Below are positions 24,770 to 35,900 of a stretch of DNA of 64,000 nucleotides, one piece after another (the first letter of the stretch is position 1; the number at the start of each line of letters is the position of its first letter). Source of the stretch: Mactromeris polynyma. Lineage: Eukaryota; Mollusca; Bivalvia; Venerida; Mactridae. The position numbers and the translations under genes were made by a program. The DNA lies in NCBI GenBank assembly GCA_032209605.1, contig JASFXZ010000005.1:18218860-18282859 (forward strand). Reading direction: 5' to 3'. Below the pieces are notes generated by a model. It was not told where the DNA came from and made no database searches. It was given only the letters and a program-made list of their open reading frames with translations.

Positions 24770-26373
24770 TATCTGCGTTCGCCTGGTATTTATAAGGTTG
24801 GAGGCACGTGGTTAGCTAGCAATACTGGTCTATGTGTCTTAGTTTGCGCGTATACGTAGACAGTGGAACCAGAGTGAATGCAGGATTCTGATTGGCTTGT
24901 TGGTCCCAAAATGACTGATAGAATGCGGAAATAAGTGAACAGTTGATGTATTCAAGGCATTTGTAGAGTTATACATCAATTTGTTGACAAGTTTCTAATG
25001 GTTAACGATCAAAAATTTGTTAAAAGAAAAAATCAAATCAATAGGCCTTCATATCGAGTGACTACAACTGCGATGCGAACTAAGAAACACAAAACGTATT
25101 CAACCTTTATTTACATGCGATCGGTTCAACAACATTAAACAGAAAATCGCCACATACACGTATCTCTGCCTACTGCTATCGTCCGCTGAGTTATCTGCCT
25201 ACTGTACACTATCTTGTACTATCGTAATAGTCCTGCATTTCATAAGCACTTCACTCTTGATACACGCATGATACGTAAATGATCAAGTCATGTGATAAAT
25301 TCATGCGACTGCGGTGTATTGATATCTTAGTCCGTGTTGATATATACATTCTTTTGTTCTGTAATTGCAATATTTAAATAACAATTGGGCTCTTTCTAAT
25401 GCGTCGGTGATGTCAGTTCAAATCCGTTTCTATCCGATATTGCAAATGCTTAACGCTATTTCGCTTACCGCTATTTCTTTGTTAGACAAGGACTACTTTC
25501 TTCAGGAGTATGTAGCCTTTGGCGGTTCAGAATATAAGACTTGGGATGACTCATCCGATGAGTGTCCGCGGATTTCGCCTACTATAGCTCTGACGAGCCC
25601 CTTGCTAAAAATCACTCAGTCAGTACTTTCTTTTCTCAAAATGTTACTTGTTTCTGGAATTTCATTTCGACCCCTCTCCACTTAATTGTTCATAAAAACA
25701 TGTGCATTGTCTGTTTTTGTTCCCCAGTAAATTACATAAACACATTGATATTACATTGAAGCTTCAATGAAATTTTGTTTAACCCCGAATATACATTTAT
25801 CAACAAAATATATACTTTTGAAATCGATGTAAAGTTTTCATTTTCGGTCAGTGTATGAAGTATAACTACAAAGCTACATTTCCCACATAGAACATTGTCT
25901 AAGATGGGGATAAACAGTAAAATATTGTCTTTGTTATGTTTAATATGTAATACAAATGTATTAAGGCGATAGAAGCTATAAAAAAACAGCCATATTTGGT
26001 TTTTAGAAATATTCTTTAAACTACATATTATAGCAACGTGAAATGTGTACTGTTTGTATCGTTATACAGTCCTTCATCTATAACTGCATTAATTTTGTAA
26101 ATTTTTGAAAAATAATTAAGTAATTCGAACTGTTGGTAATGTCAAATTGTACGTGTTGTCCGGTAAATCAGGCTAATTGAACAGTGCCTGATTTTGCAAA
26201 AGAAACACAAGGATACAAAGATAATGAACAAATCTACTTCATACTGTCAACATTTTATAAAAAAAACATAAAGTAAAACTTTGAATTAAAATAAACAACA
26301 CCAGAAACAAGGAGTGGGCACGGAAAATCACGATATCGCCTTAAGCACCATGTTCAATTTTGCAGTTTGCTTA
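24770..26373. other. Intergenic DNA, no gene supported
   Basis: A plus frame of 106 codons (25365-25685) opens on a non-ATG codon and has no domain. From about 25840 the sequence is similar to the 3' side of the gene-family copies (gtataactacaaagctacat), so it is the downstream flank of the first family copy. Confidence 0.5.
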
Positions 26374-26690
26374 TCAATCTTCCGTCCATATTGTTCCCAT
26401 CCTGGTATCCACAACCTGGCCGTCAGCTCTCACTATAACACTTCGATTGATTCGTTTGGATAAATTGTTACACAAAACTTCTCCGTCCTTATCTACAATT
26501 GTTACATATACACGTTCTGCACCACTGCAATCCGGTTCAAACCGAACATAATTATTCGGTAGTATTTTTGTAAAACCTACTGTAATTTTGTTAACGTCAA
26601 TCTTTGTTAGAACCGATACACTATCGATGCCCACATTAGTTTTATCAATGGATGAAAAGCGTTATTTGTATGTCTGTTGTTTTTCTGCCT
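26374..26690 (-). pseudogene. Small-protein family copy A, 5'-truncated
   Basis: The minus frame ends in GQVVDTRMGTIWTED, as in the 40.2- and 51.0-kb genes, and keeps KIDVNKI, GFTKILPNNYVRFE and VCNNLSKR-type blocks. The first ~30 residues (THVAN-x-YH block) are missing: homology stops just before TNVGID at about 26640, and no in-frame ATG remains (the apparent start is GTG). The same truncation is seen in copy D at 41.5 kb, so it predates the segmental duplication. An alternative upstream exon using an ag near 26690 cannot be ruled out, but no evidence favours it. Confidence 0.7.
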
Positions 26691-26898
26691 GTTTTTCCAA
26701 AAACATGTAATTTTAATGACATTTAGGTGTTTGTGGGGGATAAAAAATTATTGAATATACTTGTTTTTTTCATATTATGAATACATGTACATAGGTGACC
26801 TAGAATTACATCAACTTGCTCTAACTTATGAGTGGAATGTGACGCTGGTTTGCTTACTACCAAAATGACTCCATTCAGGCATTGTTAATACAAATGTA

Positions 26899-27045
26899 CA
26901 GTAAAACCTCAATAATTAGACCTCCTTTGGGACTCTTGAAAATTGGTCTTAATATTGATGTGGTCTTAATATTTAGGTCAAATAAATAGCAAATTTGTGT
27001 TCTTGATTTAGAGGTGGTCTTATTATTGAGGTGGTTGTTTTACTG
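26899..27045. mobile_element. Pogo-like MITE
   Basis: Inverted ends cagtaaaacctcaataatta and ggtggttgttttactg; TA precedes the left end. Same family as 16038-16215; its orthologous copy in unit 2 is 41952-42074. Confidence 0.75.
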
Positions 27046-27185
27046 TGATATGAAAATGTTACTTTGAATATTTCTTTGATTCAATTATAAAACATTATTG
27101 ATGCAATTCAAATAAAAACGATTCCTCGGCAAATGGAAAGAATTTCAGGTCGAAAATATCAAAACATAATCTTACAATTTTAGTA

Positions 27186-27281
27186 CAGTAAACACTCAAT
27201 CAAAGACCACCTCAATATTAAAACCACCTCAATAAGAAGAGCAGTTTTCAAGGGTTTCAAGGGTGGTACCAGGTTTTACTG
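27186..27281. mobile_element. Short pogo-like MITE with TA duplication
   Basis: 96 bp from cagtaaacactcaatcaaag to ggtaccaggttttactg, flanked on both sides by TA (27184-27185 and 27282-27283). In unit 2 only the left end survives (cagtaaacactcaattaaag near 42219). Confidence 0.75.
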
Positions 27282-28639
27282 TACCATGTAGTCTCTTCAA
27301 TTTTTGTTATATTGTATAAATATTGTAGAATATGTAGAAGACACCGTACACAATAATTTACCATTGTTGCCATGGAAAATAATTGATATTTTTTGTTAAT
27401 ATGTTCCCAGATCCGGCTTTACAATGGTGACAATATCAAGAAGAAGTGATTGATTTTACTTGTACATATTTTGCTACACCATAAGTTCTACAACTTAATT
27501 GATGCACTCAGCTCTTGTTCAAGTATTTGATATAACATGCCAAGAACAATAATGAATAATGAATTATAATTGCGTCTTTGTAAATTAAGGATAGAACTGC
27601 ACATTTTGAGTTTTTATGTAATTTATTCTCTGAAACAACAAAGTGTGCAGTATGATCATTATACTTACATTTCTGTTCCCAATTATGTGTTTTTCGATGT
27701 TCGCTTGTAAAAATACATGAACTATTTTTTATTTGAGTTCAAAGCGGTTAAACACAAGGCTTTGTGCTAAGTATTAAAACGGCTATGGTAACTGCATTGA
27801 ATTTAATACACATAACATGAACAAAATGTAGATCCATAATAAATTATATTTAGTTCTACTGATTAACAAATTAACGGTCTGACAAAAATGGAAAACCAAT
27901 ATTTAAAATATATTACAATATATTACAGAAGCCAAGTCCATTTGATTGTATTTTTTCAGTTTTTTTATATGTTTCATTTGCTCATGATGTTGCCGACAAG
28001 AATACACAATTATGGAGGCAGTGGTCATACGTTTACATCTCTAGGAATCTTAACAGACCTCTCACCATTGTATTTGACCATCACGTGCTGGGAAACCATG
28101 TTTAAGATGCCTGGATACAATACGATTTTATGGTTTCATAACTCAAATACTCGGGGGAGAAGTCTCCATATTAAGTGTCATGTCAAAATGGCTGGGTAAA
28201 CATGAGCTTACATATATGTCACTTGTATACACATATGTTCAAGTTTCTTACACTAGTGAAAACGTATTGTTGCATTGTTGTTGCATGACAATAATAATGT
28301 TGGAATTAATTTTGACATGTGTTGTAATGGGTAATTGGCAACACATGTATCATTCCTGTAAAGTTTGGATGACAAGAGAGAGAACTTAAAGGTAATGATT
28401 TCAAATGCACTTATTAAGGCCAGTGAAGACAGACAGACCAACAGCATATGACATTGGCTTGATCAATGTTAACATTTATCATCGAAGATCTGTTCAATAG
28501 ACATATTTTATTAAAAAACACATACATACACGACTTATTTTTTAAAAGCTGTTTATGTAAGCAGTATTCATGTTTTATAATGCTTATCTAACTTGTCATT
28601 GTGCAGAAATTGGCCAATTTTGGACAATAGAATGTCCTG

Positions 28640-28653
28640 GTTACCATAGCAAC
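28640..28653. promoter_or_regulatory. X-box-like motif (RFX consensus)
   Basis: gttaccatagcaac fits GTNRCC-NN-RGYAAC, the known RFX half-site arrangement. Function is inferred from the motif alone. Confidence 0.35.
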
Positions 28654-28782
28654 ACAACGAAAATATGTGTTCATACTAGTTTTGTAAATCACATATATTG
28701 TCAAACAACTTTTGTATATTACAAGTGGAAATTTTTGTGTGAATATGCATTTCTTATCTTTATTCATGACAAATAATAAATG

Positions 28783-28796
28783 GTTGCCATGGTAAC
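28783..28796. promoter_or_regulatory. X-box-like palindrome (RFX consensus)
   Basis: gttgccatggtaac is a near-perfect palindrome that fits GTNRCC-NN-RGYAAC, 143 bp from the similar site at 28640. No gene start is visible nearby. Confidence 0.35.
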
Positions 28797-29057
28797 AAAA
28801 ATGATATTTTTAAAATAAAACTTATCAAAACTAGTGCAGGGGTTTGCATCTTTCATTGATTCCATTCCTGTCAATATCTGGCTTGGCGCAAACAACACCA
28901 CTTACAGTACCTGGTCCTTTCAATGTCATCAACACGTATTGTCACAGAATTTTCAAAATTTCAGTTATTTCCTCTTGTTTGTGCGTGAGGTTCTGTAGTA
29001 CAATTTGATAGATTCTGTGTATTTTTAACATGTGCTGTGCTTCTATTTCATTCATGG

Positions 29058-29346
29058 TCCTTGCCATGTTTGCTCAGTCGGTAGAGCGGTTGACTGCTAA
29101 TCTAGATGTCGGTGGTTCGAACTCCGGGGCGAGGCATTTGTTATTCCGTGACAATTTGACTGAATATTATGCATTCAAAGACATTAGTCCTCCACCTCGG
29201 AACTATGAATTATGTTGAGAAGTTGTCAGTTGTTTACGCAGGAACAGGTAAGTACTGGTTGGTAACCCAAAAGCACTGATTAAGTCAACTGACGGCCGTA
29301 TATGACTGAAATACTGTTGAGACACAGCTTAAAGCCCGAAACAAAC
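29058..29346 (+). mobile_element. tRNA-derived SINE
   Basis: tRNA-like head with A box tgctcagtcggtagagcg, Ser-GCT-like loop gactgctaatc and B box ggttcgaactcc. The body is tgacaatttgactgaatatt ... cctccacctcggaactatga and the tail ggccgtatatgactgaaata + ctgttgaga. The same element occurs at 42393-42683. The central and tail segments match a SINE type I know to be common in molluscs. The 62-codon frame over it is incidental. Confidence 0.85.
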
Positions 29347-30752
29347 GTGATTCATAGCTGTGGTTCTACAGTGAGTAGCGTACCTGCCCACAGTGTTGCT
29401 GGCCTTACAAATGTCTGCCATAACATTACTGTAATTGCATAGTGATAGTGATGTTTCAAAAACAAGCTGATGTTGTCTGCATTTATTTTGGCATTTAGCC
29501 AGAATTGTTTTTGATGATGCAGTAACTATAACTTCAACTTTTTCTTACAGGATTTCCATGTATCATGTATAATGAACAAAATAATTGTTTTCGGCAAAAA
29601 TAATACACATGCTTCTATACCAAGTAACAAAGCTATGCTTGATTGGGCTGATTATCGTGTAAAGCGAAATATTACTAATACTAATGGACCCGGGCCAAAA
29701 CAATATAATTGTTAATCCGAACATAGATCATTAGAGCATGAAACCAATGACCATAAACAATGTCATCACGATAAGGACGTATTTAAAATGATTAATTCAG
29801 ATACAAATATATTTCTAGGAATATTCAAAAACAATTCTGTTAACGGTCGACGCAAGTAAAGCAAGTTCAAGGCCAAAACAGATGGGTTTGTTTGTTTACT
29901 TATAAATATAGCAAGCAGAATTGTGTGAGACTGCATCAGGGTTAGAAATGAGTAATTGCCCGGTCATTATTAATTTTGCTGGCCGATTATGGCCTCCTCA
30001 CCGGGCTCTGTCGTATATTGATATCTAATAAATAAGTAGTATTGTATAGTGGTCTTCCATCCAATCAAATTTGAGGATAGGGGCGCTGTTGACACTGTTA
30101 CCTATTGGGATATGAATGACCAAGTACACTGGATGGTCGTATGCTTCAAAATACATATGGGGTAGAATTAATTACCAAACTGTTTGGAGATAATAACTGA
30201 TTTATTCAGCAAGCAAACAATACAACACAAAGCAATGCAATAAGTAGAACGCACACAAGTGGAAAGAAAAGCATTGAATAAATGAAACACATGAGTCACT
30301 GCAACAAATTCTGGTTCAATTCATACGTTCTTATTCTCATTTTCCATGGATAAGATGATATTCTTCTGAAATTCTTAAATTTCTGCACCCTTTGCTAACA
30401 TTTATAACATCTATATTTATTGTCTATCACTTCTGTCTAGTTCTTGTGTCTGTACCAAATGGTAATATCATTGGTAACATTTTTGTTTGTCTTTGTTCAT
30501 ATTCCAAACAGTCTTCTAGTAATTTTTGGAGGGACTTAGCATTGTGGGATTTTAACGTAACGTGATTTGCTTTCTATAATTTTAGTCTTCTACGTGCGTC
30601 TACAGTCCTATATTTACATATTGGTATTTTGCCTTTTTGAGGAAATATAGTTCAGTTTCTCAATAAAGTCACTATTCCATTTCAAACACTATGGTAACAT
30701 AAACTGATAAATGGTATGAGAGATATTATATTCCATTCCTTCTGGGTCTAGT

Positions 30753-30773
30753 ATATTTCACACTGTGAAATAT
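30753..30773. other. Short palindrome downstream of gene copy B
   Basis: atatttcacactgtgaaatat is nearly perfect and lies at the matching position downstream of other family copies (near 40025 and 50795, with changes at 44005). It may be a 3'-UTR hairpin of the minus-strand genes. Confidence 0.4.
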
Positions 30774-30994
30774 GTTCTTTTATAGAATCGTTGAAGCAAA
30801 AGTCTATGTTTTTTTATCATATTTTTTTTGTATAATTGCTGTGAAGTATAACTACAAAGGTATGTTACCCACTAAGAACATTGTCTAAGATTATGATTAG
30901 CGGTAAAAGTCTATTAAAAATGTTGTCTTTGTTATGGCTAACATGTTGTTATAATTATATAACATTAAACAACATGTTCAATGTTTCAGTTTGC

Positions 30995-31373
30995 TTATCT
31001 CTTTTCTTCCCATATGCGTCCACGAACCGATTCCACAACTTGCCCATCAGCATCCACCATAACACTTACATCACCTTGTTTGGATAAATTTTTGCATAAA
31101 AAATTTTCCGTCCTTTTCTACAATTATTGTTATATATACTTCTTGTGAGGTCATGAAGTTACCCGTATGAAACTTAACATGCTTCTTCGGTAGTATTCTT
31201 GTAAAACCAGCTTTAATTTTGGTAACGTCAATCTTGAACCCAACCGATGCTTGACCGGGGAAGCCCGCATTAGCCTCACTCAAACTCCATCTCCGAGTTT
31301 CCACTCTTGCCAAAATTACTTGATGATAAGCATTGGCCACATGTGTTGAGTAATTGATTGACACCATTTTGAC
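30995..31373 (-). pseudogene. Small-protein family copy B, frameshifted
   Basis: It starts at ATG 31367 (MVSINYSTHVANAYHQVILA) right after a splice-acceptor-like tctacttacag/gtcaaaATG. It keeps the KIDV-x-KI and GFTRILP blocks and VYITI. In the run of six A at 31098-31103 (six T on the coding strand) the frame changes. The open frame stops at 31071, whereas the family's C-terminal pattern (NLSK, GQVV, G-x-IW) continues in another frame to a stop at 30995. One extra base explains it. It is a recent pseudogene, or a sequencing error in a homopolymer. Closest relative by order is copy E at 44.2 kb. Confidence 0.7.
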
Positions 31374-31404
31374 CTGTAAGTAGACAGTATAAAGATAGAA
31401 AGAG

Positions 31405-31705
31405 AAGTGTCTTTCATAAGGGCAGGAAAATGAAACTTATGTATGCTTACAATGAAAGGGAAATCACTCCTACAGGTTCAGGGACGTTTTATGCAGTGGT
31501 TTCCGTTCACAAAGCACATACGACAAAAGGAGATCGCCATGGTGGGGATTTGGTGGGGATTAAGGCAGTTAAAATGGATCAGATCTTCCTTTGTCAGGCT
31601 GTATATTACAATCTTAAAACGGGGTCTGGTAATGAGTTTGTCAAATCAGGAATTTCATTTAGAGTTTTAAAAGAACTAGGTTTTGATATAAACTTAAAAT
31701 GACAT
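31405..31705. repeat. Conserved upstream segment shared by four family copies
   Basis: The stretch with cttacaatgaaagggaaatc, catggtggggatttggtggg and gtttgtcaaatcaggaattt is found at the same distance upstream of copies B, C (40650-40910), E (44650-44920) and F (51450-51665). A 90-codon plus-strand frame exists only here and is broken in the others, so I treat it as intronic or promoter DNA, not a gene. Confidence 0.6.
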
Positions 31706-31744
31706 TAATTTATATGCATGTTTATTTATTAAAAGGCCAAAATT

Positions 31745-32110
31745 AGGCTTAGCACATGTTGGTCGGTCCGTAATCTTTCGTTTCCCTTGACCTATCATCA
31801 TCAAACATCTTGGGTAACAGAGGAAGCCTATTGAATTTCAGGTCACAGGGACAATGGTCACAAACCATTTCCGATCAATAACTAAAGAATCCCTAGACCT
31901 TGCATGCTCAAACTTAGTCCACACATTCATCTTGGGTAGCACAGAAAGCCTTTCGAATTTGGGGATATGAGGTCAAAGGTCAAGGTCACGGGGGTCAATT
32001 ATTCACAAATCGTTTCTGTTCAATAACTCCAGATTCCCTTGACCTTTCATCCTCAAACTTAGTCCACACATTCATCTTTGGTAGCAGATGAATCATATTG
32101 ATTTTAGGGT
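31745..32110. repeat. Degenerate ~105-bp tandem repeat (about 3.5 units)
   Basis: Units carry variants of caataactccagattccctt + gacctttcatcctcaaactt + agtccacacattcatcttgg + gtagcagagg. The same repeat is at 45040-45440 in unit 2, and I know this type as common in bivalve genomes. Non-coding. Confidence 0.75.
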
Positions 32111-32119
32111 CATTGGTGT

Positions 32120-32267
32120 TGTATTATCTATGTATTCATAAACCTCTGCACATGCTCATATATATTTACTTACTTTTGAACAGGTACACTGCTAGGACAG
32201 TCTTAATAAAATCATAGAACTGTATACCCACGCTTTGTGATCTATCGTCACACATAAAAAAGCACAT
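32120..32267 (+). repeat. 5' LTR remnant
   Basis: gtattatctatgtattcata ... cagtcttaataaaatcatag ... ctatcgtcacacataaaaaagcaca (in pieces) matches 35901-36048, 48006-48110 and 55921-56065. An AATAAA lies inside at about 32206. Confidence 0.7.
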
Positions 32268-32269
32268 AA

Positions 32270-32287
32270 TGGTGTCAGAAAAGGGAA
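32270..32287 (+). other. Primer-binding-site-like sequence
   Basis: tggtgtcagaaaagggaa starts with TGG a few bases after the LTR end and 135 bp before the Gag start, as expected for a retroelement primer site. The tRNA was not identified. Confidence 0.55.
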
Positions 32288-32421
32288 ATCTAAGTTAATT
32301 ATTTTGGATAGTTAAGACTCATCATATAAATTCATATTTGGATATTAAGCAAATCAAGCTCATACATAACATACGAGTGCGTATGTGACTTATAATGTTT
32401 TGAACTATTTATAAATTAAAC

Positions 32422-32610
32422 ATGAGAGGACATAACCCTTGTATGGACTGGGAATCAAATGATTTACCAAGTGCTTTCAAGCGATTCAAGGAACACGCTG
32501 AGTTTGTGTTCCGTGGCCCTCTGGAGAAAAAATCAGAAAAGGCTAAATTCAGTTACTTGATGTTATGGACGAGGGAAAAGGGGATATTTGACAGTGATAA
32601 ATTTCTATGA
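32422..32610 (+). pseudogene. Gypsy Gag N-terminal fragment
   Basis: Opens with ATG (MRGHNPCMDWESNDLPSAFK) and continues with FKEHAEF and FRGPLEKKSEKAK, the pattern of Gypsy capsid N-termini I know from bivalve elements (D-L-P-x-A-F-K-x-F-K). After YLMLWTREKG it jumps by deletion into the protease region and stops at 32608. Confidence 0.7.
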
Positions 32611-32760
32611 TCAAGTTATCCTGTAAATTCAAAGATAGGTTAATAAATGCTGAGTTATATATTGTTGACAACAATGCACCACCACTGATAAGCCCCAAGT
32701 CCTCACTTGATCTAGGTTTAATAAAGATAACACTCTCTGTAGAAAAACAGAGTGAAACAG
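32604..32760 (+). pseudogene. Gypsy protease C-terminal fragment
   Basis: MIKLSCKFKDRLINAELYIV then DNNAPPLISPKSSLDLGLIK resembles the end of Gypsy aspartic proteases (F-Y-V-V-D-x-x-A-P-x-I-x-G, then L-GLI). The catalytic DTG end is missing. The same piece is at 46205-46345 in unit 2. Confidence 0.65.
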
Positions 32761-32984
32761 GCTTAAATAAACCAGTTTGCTTGTCTACGCACAATGATCT
32801 TTTCCATTGTATGCCCCCCACATAGAATACCTTTTGCCCTGCAAGATAGGCGTCAGCAAGAACGTGATTCAATGGAGACCAAGCAAATTATAATTAAGGT
32901 AGCATAGCCTTCTACTTAGGTGCATTCCCTAGTTTGTGTTGAAAAGCCGTCGAGAAAAAAGTGAGAGTTTATCTAGATCCCTAG

Positions 32985-33205
32985 GCATTGAATGATTATA
33001 TTCGACGACCACATTATTTAATGCGTACAATCGCTGACATAACAGCACATTTGACTGACGCCAAGTACTTCAGTGTACTTGATGCATAAGGATATTGGTA
33101 TGTGTTACTTGACACACCTTCGTCACATTTGACAACATTTAATACGCCTTTCGGATGGTACCGATATCTGCGACTGTCTATGGGAATTAGGAGCGAAACT
33201 TTTAC
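32985..33205 (+). pseudogene. Gypsy reverse-transcriptase fragment
   Basis: The frame reads LNDYIRRPHYLMRTIADIT, then DAKYFSVLDA, a stop, GYWYVLLD, and TTFNTPFGWYRYLRLSMGI. These are the known fingers/palm motifs of Gypsy RT, with an in-frame stop where S-G-Y-W usually follows A. The YxDD box is not present. It is not found in unit 2. Confidence 0.85.
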
Positions 33206-34050
33206 TGATATTTATCAGTTAGATTTCCCTGTAAGAACTTCTCTCTGTCTGTTGTTATTTAATATCAATCAAGTTATGTTGAAGTTATTCTGTTAACCTT
33301 TAAGTTTTACAGAATTTGCAATGGATATTTTTAAAAACAACATCGCTTTTATAGTTGTTAATGCTATGAAATATTTATCATACTGGATGGGAACAAAGTT
33401 AATGAAGCTTTGTACTGTATAACTAATTCCTAGATCACAAATTATGAATACAAATGCAAATGGTTTGAATACTATTTTTGTTATTTTAAGGTCTCCTGAT
33501 CTGCCCATTTTAAGTCAGCCTGTACTGGGATCAACACAGATTGTTGAGTTAAATAGATGGATTGTAATGATTGCGGCCAATCCTGCACCTAAGACATATT
33601 TCTACATGAGGCTAGGCATGGACTAACAAAACATAATCATCAGTGTCATTTAACAAATGTGTTTGGCAAACAATATTCCACACACAATGTGAAAGTTGAT
33701 GTGTCAAGTTTATGGAAACTTGTTAATTTGTACCAAACCAATAGTTTCAGTTTAGACTTTTCACAGCGTGACATTCTCTTCAATTGTGAAAATGCTTAAT
33801 TTTGATACATTAGTAATTCATACCTGAGGCACTTTAAGTTGAATTATATGAAAACAAATATGTTACTAAACAAATGGCACCAATATTTGTGAAAAGTGGT
33901 TTTCAGGTGTCTCATCTGAAACTTCCTTTAACATTGTGTGGCCATAATGGCCATAAAAAGTACTTGGTAAACCACAAGTAACCTCAACTATGAGTGTAAT
34001 TACACAAACTTGTGACTTTTAAAGTTGTTAGGTTAAAATAGAAAAAATAC
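33206..34050. other. Unassigned sequence inside the retroelement remnant
   Basis: No recognisable pol motif after 33205. Short frames such as 33444-33626 have no domain and are not found in the duplicate. Confidence 0.45.
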
Positions 34051-34354
34051 ATGTGGTTCAGGTAACCCGACCAACCCTAGATTTTCCACACCGACCCTAA
34101 AATGTTTTAATGATTCAGGAAAAAAAATCTGCAACTGATAATTCCAAAATTGATTAACATTTACTTGAAGGAAGGAAATAAGACATGTTTTTTTCCATTT
34201 TACGCTTTAAAAGTATGTAAAACAACTGTCAACATTAATGTTATGAAAACATACAATTTCCTAAATTTCTCAATAAGGATATAAAACAATATAATATTAT
34301 TGTCCAACCTACCAACCCTAATATTATTATCATCATATTACCTGAACCACACAT
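34051..34354. mobile_element. MITE-like element with ~14-bp terminal inverted repeats
   Basis: Left atgtggttcaggtaaccc and right ttacctgaaccacacat are inverted copies. Direct copies of accaaccctaga/accaaccctaat lie just inside both ends. No coding capacity. The target duplication is unclear. Confidence 0.6.
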
Positions 34355-34496
34355 ACTAAAATAAGTTTCAAAACGCAATAATTGACGTTACAAACATTTT
34401 GCAGGTTTGAAAATGGGCGTTTTAAATGTGCTGAGTATATTATGCTAATAACATACTGTATTAGATGACAAAATGCGATTAGCCAATCAGAATGTG

Positions 34497-34566
34497 TTAT
34501 TACAGGTGCTGTACGTTTACTTACCTAGCCAAAATCTTGGTAAGGTAACATACCGCGCCTGTAATA
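34497..34566. other. 70-nt hairpin
   Basis: ttattacaggtgctgtacgt opens an arm of about 32 nt whose mirror is ttaccttaccaag-side DNA ending gcgcctgtaataa. Only a handful of mismatches and a short loop near agccaaaatc. The size is like a pre-miRNA or MITE core. It sits next to gattagccaatcagaatg. Confidence 0.65.
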
Positions 34567-34809
34567 ATTTTCCAGTACTGAAATCCACTTCTAATATACC
34601 ATCTGCACTATATATTGCTCATTTCATTAAATGATATGGTGATTTAAATGTACAGACAAAAAAAACAAAGGAAAACATATAAAATTACAAGAAAACTATA
34701 GGTGGTTAGGTTAACTGAAATACAATCGCACGATCGAAGTTCATTAGGCGGTACAGATAGCCCCATATAAATCGAAATAGAAACAATATTTGGAGAAAAA
34801 ACTATTTAT

Positions 34810-35820
34810 TATTATGAATATAATCAGTTTAAAGCTGTATTCAAAAGACGAGTAACACCACTTATGTAGTGGTGTCAATAAGAGTCGGTAGCCAGTAAAA
34901 TTACCCGGTGACTTATGCCTCATCCCCCGACTACTTTTCTTGTACGAGTGATTATAATTAAGGGTAGTAACCCCCAGACCCAGCCTATTTTGATGATGTT
35001 CTTGCTAGTTCAAATATCAGTGGCACTCCTGCTCATGTATTTTCTTTGATTTTCTACACAAGTCACATCAAGAGGCAAAATCTGCGTAACGCAGTTGTTC
35101 CAAAGCCTTCAGCCTTTATACATCTACAAAACATTGTCAGACTCAACATAGTTGGGAGTTCTTGTGAAGCTGTTCTAGTTCAGAGAAGAGTTTCAGTAGG
35201 GAAGTCATATTGCATTTCACAAATGTTACTCAAAGGGTCTGATAACTTTGGACTTCATTTGCTGTTAGTATATGACTGTAGTGACCAAACAATTACTAGT
35301 GCTTTTTAAAATTTAAATTTTCCTCTACTATTACTAAAAACATGTTTGTCATTTCTATTTGAATACCTAGCAAGTCTAGAACGAGTGGAGATAAAAATAT
35401 TTGTATCTTTAATGTTTCATGTATTGATACATCTCATTTGTCTAAGTCTGCTTTAAATACTTGCATTAATGACACATATCTATCTGCGTGAAAAGATAGT
35501 GACTTGGAATTTTGCCATATACATTTTAGCGACAAAGCTAGTTATCATAACTTTATGCGTGGACATATTGGTTTTACGTGTGGATTTGAAATGTTTGACA
35601 TCCGTTTTATCAAATATGCAAGTATTTAAGTAAACAAACTATACAGCTGTGAAAATCTAGCATTTCTAGAACAAGTCAGAAAAATATGGTTACTATTTTT
35701 TCAATAACTTTTTATTTAGTTTGCATTTATGTCTTATGGTTTTGTATTTTTCTGTATTTAATATAAACCATCTGAAATATTTACACATACTTTGATATTA
35801 TAAAACTGTTGAGTTACAAA
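34810..35820. repeat. Conserved duplicated segment, unknown content
   Basis: Very similar to 46840-47900, including aagacgagtaacaccactta and gcgtaacgcagttgttccaa. A plus frame of 87 codons (35046-35309) opens on a non-ATG codon and is broken differently in the copy, so no constraint is seen. From 35580 a third copy exists at 55505. Confidence 0.7.
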
Positions 35821-35900
35821 ACATTGTCAGCTTAACACACAGAGACGAGTGGTACCGTCCCACAGCACCTTCAGTGCTTTGATTAACAAAACAAGGGAGA

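Larger units (their letters stand above)
27285..28929. other. Unit-1-specific stretch with RFX X-box-like motifs, no gene supported
   Basis: Absent from unit 2. A 103-codon frame (27888-28199) starts with ATG but has no domain and is AT-driven. Two perfect X-box-like sites lie at 28640-28653 and 28783-28796 and a degenerate one near 27366. Confidence 0.5.

Noticed and set aside
25545..25600. Hammerhead ribozyme (catccgatgagtgtccgcgg)
   Set aside because: The conserved CTGATGA core and the GAAA needed after stem II are not present. I searched other ctgatga sites by eye and found none with a matching GAAA.
27888..28199. 103-codon ATG frame
   Set aside because: AT-driven composition, no domain, no copy in unit 2 and no splice context.
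31430..31702. 90-codon plus-strand gene upstream of copy B
   Set aside because: The same DNA upstream of copies C, E and F has lost the frame, so it is conserved as non-coding sequence.
32549..32872. 107-codon minus frame at 32.6 kb
   Set aside because: Antisense shadow of the Gypsy protease remnant.
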